DNA of 64,000 nucleotides from the NCBI RefSeq assembly GCF_023515955.1, contig NZ_CP097322.1, positions 2,730,001 through 2,794,000 of the forward strand, read 5' to 3'. Below, in pieces: positions 63,600-64,000 of the stretch (position 1 is the first letter of the stretch; the number at the start of each line of letters is the position of its first letter). Under the pieces are notes generated by a model. The model did not search any database and was not told the DNA's origin. It saw only the letters and a list, made by a program, of their open reading frames with translations. Source of the stretch: Streptomyces sp. RerS4. GTDB taxonomy: Bacteria > Actinomycetota > Actinomycetes > Streptomycetales > Streptomycetaceae. The translations under genes were made by a program, and so were the position numbers.

Positions 63600-64000
63600 T
63601 CAGCTGCCGGTCGCGGACTTCCACGCGTCGACGTAGGCGGTGAGGTTCTTGTCGATGTCGGCCCAGTCGGGCTCGAAGACCTCGACACCGCTCATGATCT
63701 TGGTGAGTTCGACGGCGTTGGCGTCGGTCGGCTTGATGTCGCCGCGGGCCGGGAAGCCGCCGCCGACCTCGCTGACCAGCTTCTGGGCCTCCTCGCCGAG
63801 CATGTAGTCGAGGAGCTTCTTGCCGTTCTCGGTGTGCGGGGCCTTGTCCACGAGGCCGGCCGCGTACGGGAGGGCGAAGGTGGTGGGCTTGCCGCCGTCC
63901 TTGGCGGGGAACCAGATGCCGATGTTCGGCATGGACTTGGACTGAGCGAAGTTCATCTGGACGTCACCGTTGGCGACGAGCAGCTCGCCCTTGTCGGTCT
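63600..64000 (-). CDS. ABC transporter extracellular solute-binding protein, C-terminal part
   Basis: The frame is open from the window end, giving the last 132 residues (TDKGELLVANGDVQMNFAQSK to KSATGS). GIWFPAKDGGKPTTFALPYAAGLVDKAPHTENGKKLLDYMLGEEAQKLVSEVGGGFPARGDIKP is typical of Fe3+/2-aminoethylphosphonate-type binding proteins. Together with the downstream phosphodiesterase, a phosphonate or phosphate-ester ligand is plausible but not proven. Permease and ATPase genes would lie beyond the window. Confidence 0.8.
   Translation of the reverse strand, partial: TDKGELLVANGDVQMNFAQSKSMPNIGIWFPAKDGGKPTTFALPYAAGLVDKAPHTENGKKLLDYMLGEEAQKLVSEVGGGFPARGDIKPTDANAVELTKIMSGVEVFEPDWADIDKNLTAYVDAWKSATGS

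Overview
This is a stretch of a Streptomyces chromosome, or that of a very close relative. Base composition is very GC-rich with G/C third codon positions, and there are GTG and TTG starts behind GGAGG sites and many four-base stop/start overlaps. The gene order matches what I remember of the Streptomyces coelicolor core region around SCO2774 to SCO2835. It contains no prophage, integrase, transposase, CRISPR array or rRNA. The individual gene assignments rest on sequence motifs; the synteny is from memory and was not computed.

Layout. 1-3.0 kb: the end of a serine hydrolase gene, a DUF4253 protein, a phosphatase-annotated protein and a TetR regulator. 3.1-8.9 kb: an isovalerate/leucine-type catabolic operon (acyl-CoA carboxylase beta and alpha, HMG-CoA lyase, acyl-CoA dehydrogenase) facing the TetR gene across two palindromic operators. 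9.0-16.4 kb: the desferrioxamine locus desE-desF and desABCD, with a palindromic iron box ahead of each unit. 16.6-24.9 kb: a secreted repeat/RTX protein, a GH20 hexosaminidase, a frameshifted DUF4429-SHOCT gene, glmS, an acetate-channel family protein and a universal stress protein. 25.2-28.1 kb: the global regulator adpA, ornA and tRNA-His. Here adpA contains no TTA codon.

28.2-36 kb: DsbB with DUF5993, a two-component system, a spermidine-synthase-like protein, an NsdA-like TPR regulator and a histidine phosphatase. 36.2-40.4 kb: a tightly overlapping three-gene operon encoding a Cas4/Dna2-type Fe-S nuclease, a 535-residue protein I do not recognise, and an SF1 Dna2/UPF1-like helicase. A perfect 101-bp duplication copies the end of the helicase gene. 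This operon is the best candidate for an undescribed system. 40.6-47.7 kb: DoxX, a UBP zinc finger, a MarR/FMN-reductase pair, small conserved proteins, tRNA-Lys, an M6 protease and the cyclic-di-GMP protein CdgA.

47.7-59.5 kb: a GH18 chitinase and an AA10 LPMO (both with DasR-like sites), a flavin monooxygenase, an IclR regulator, a FadD ligase, an SPFH protein with a repeat-rich and frame-disrupted upstream region, and an NlpC/P60 peptidoglycan protein with a compensated frameshift. Two more identical tRNA-Lys genes lie here. 59.5-64 kb: a class F sortase with an adjacent LPxT-like substrate, a HAD phosphatase, a secreted phosphodiesterase and a truncated solute-binding protein.

Several genes share themes: iron uptake (des), chitin and aminosugar use (GH20, GH18, LPMO, glmS), development (adpA, ornA, cdgA) and cell-surface assembly (sortase, SPFH, NlpC/P60). 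Four apparent frame breaks, in GC-rich tracts near 21.15, 56.3 and 59.0 kb, may be biological or may be assembly indels; they should be checked against reads.
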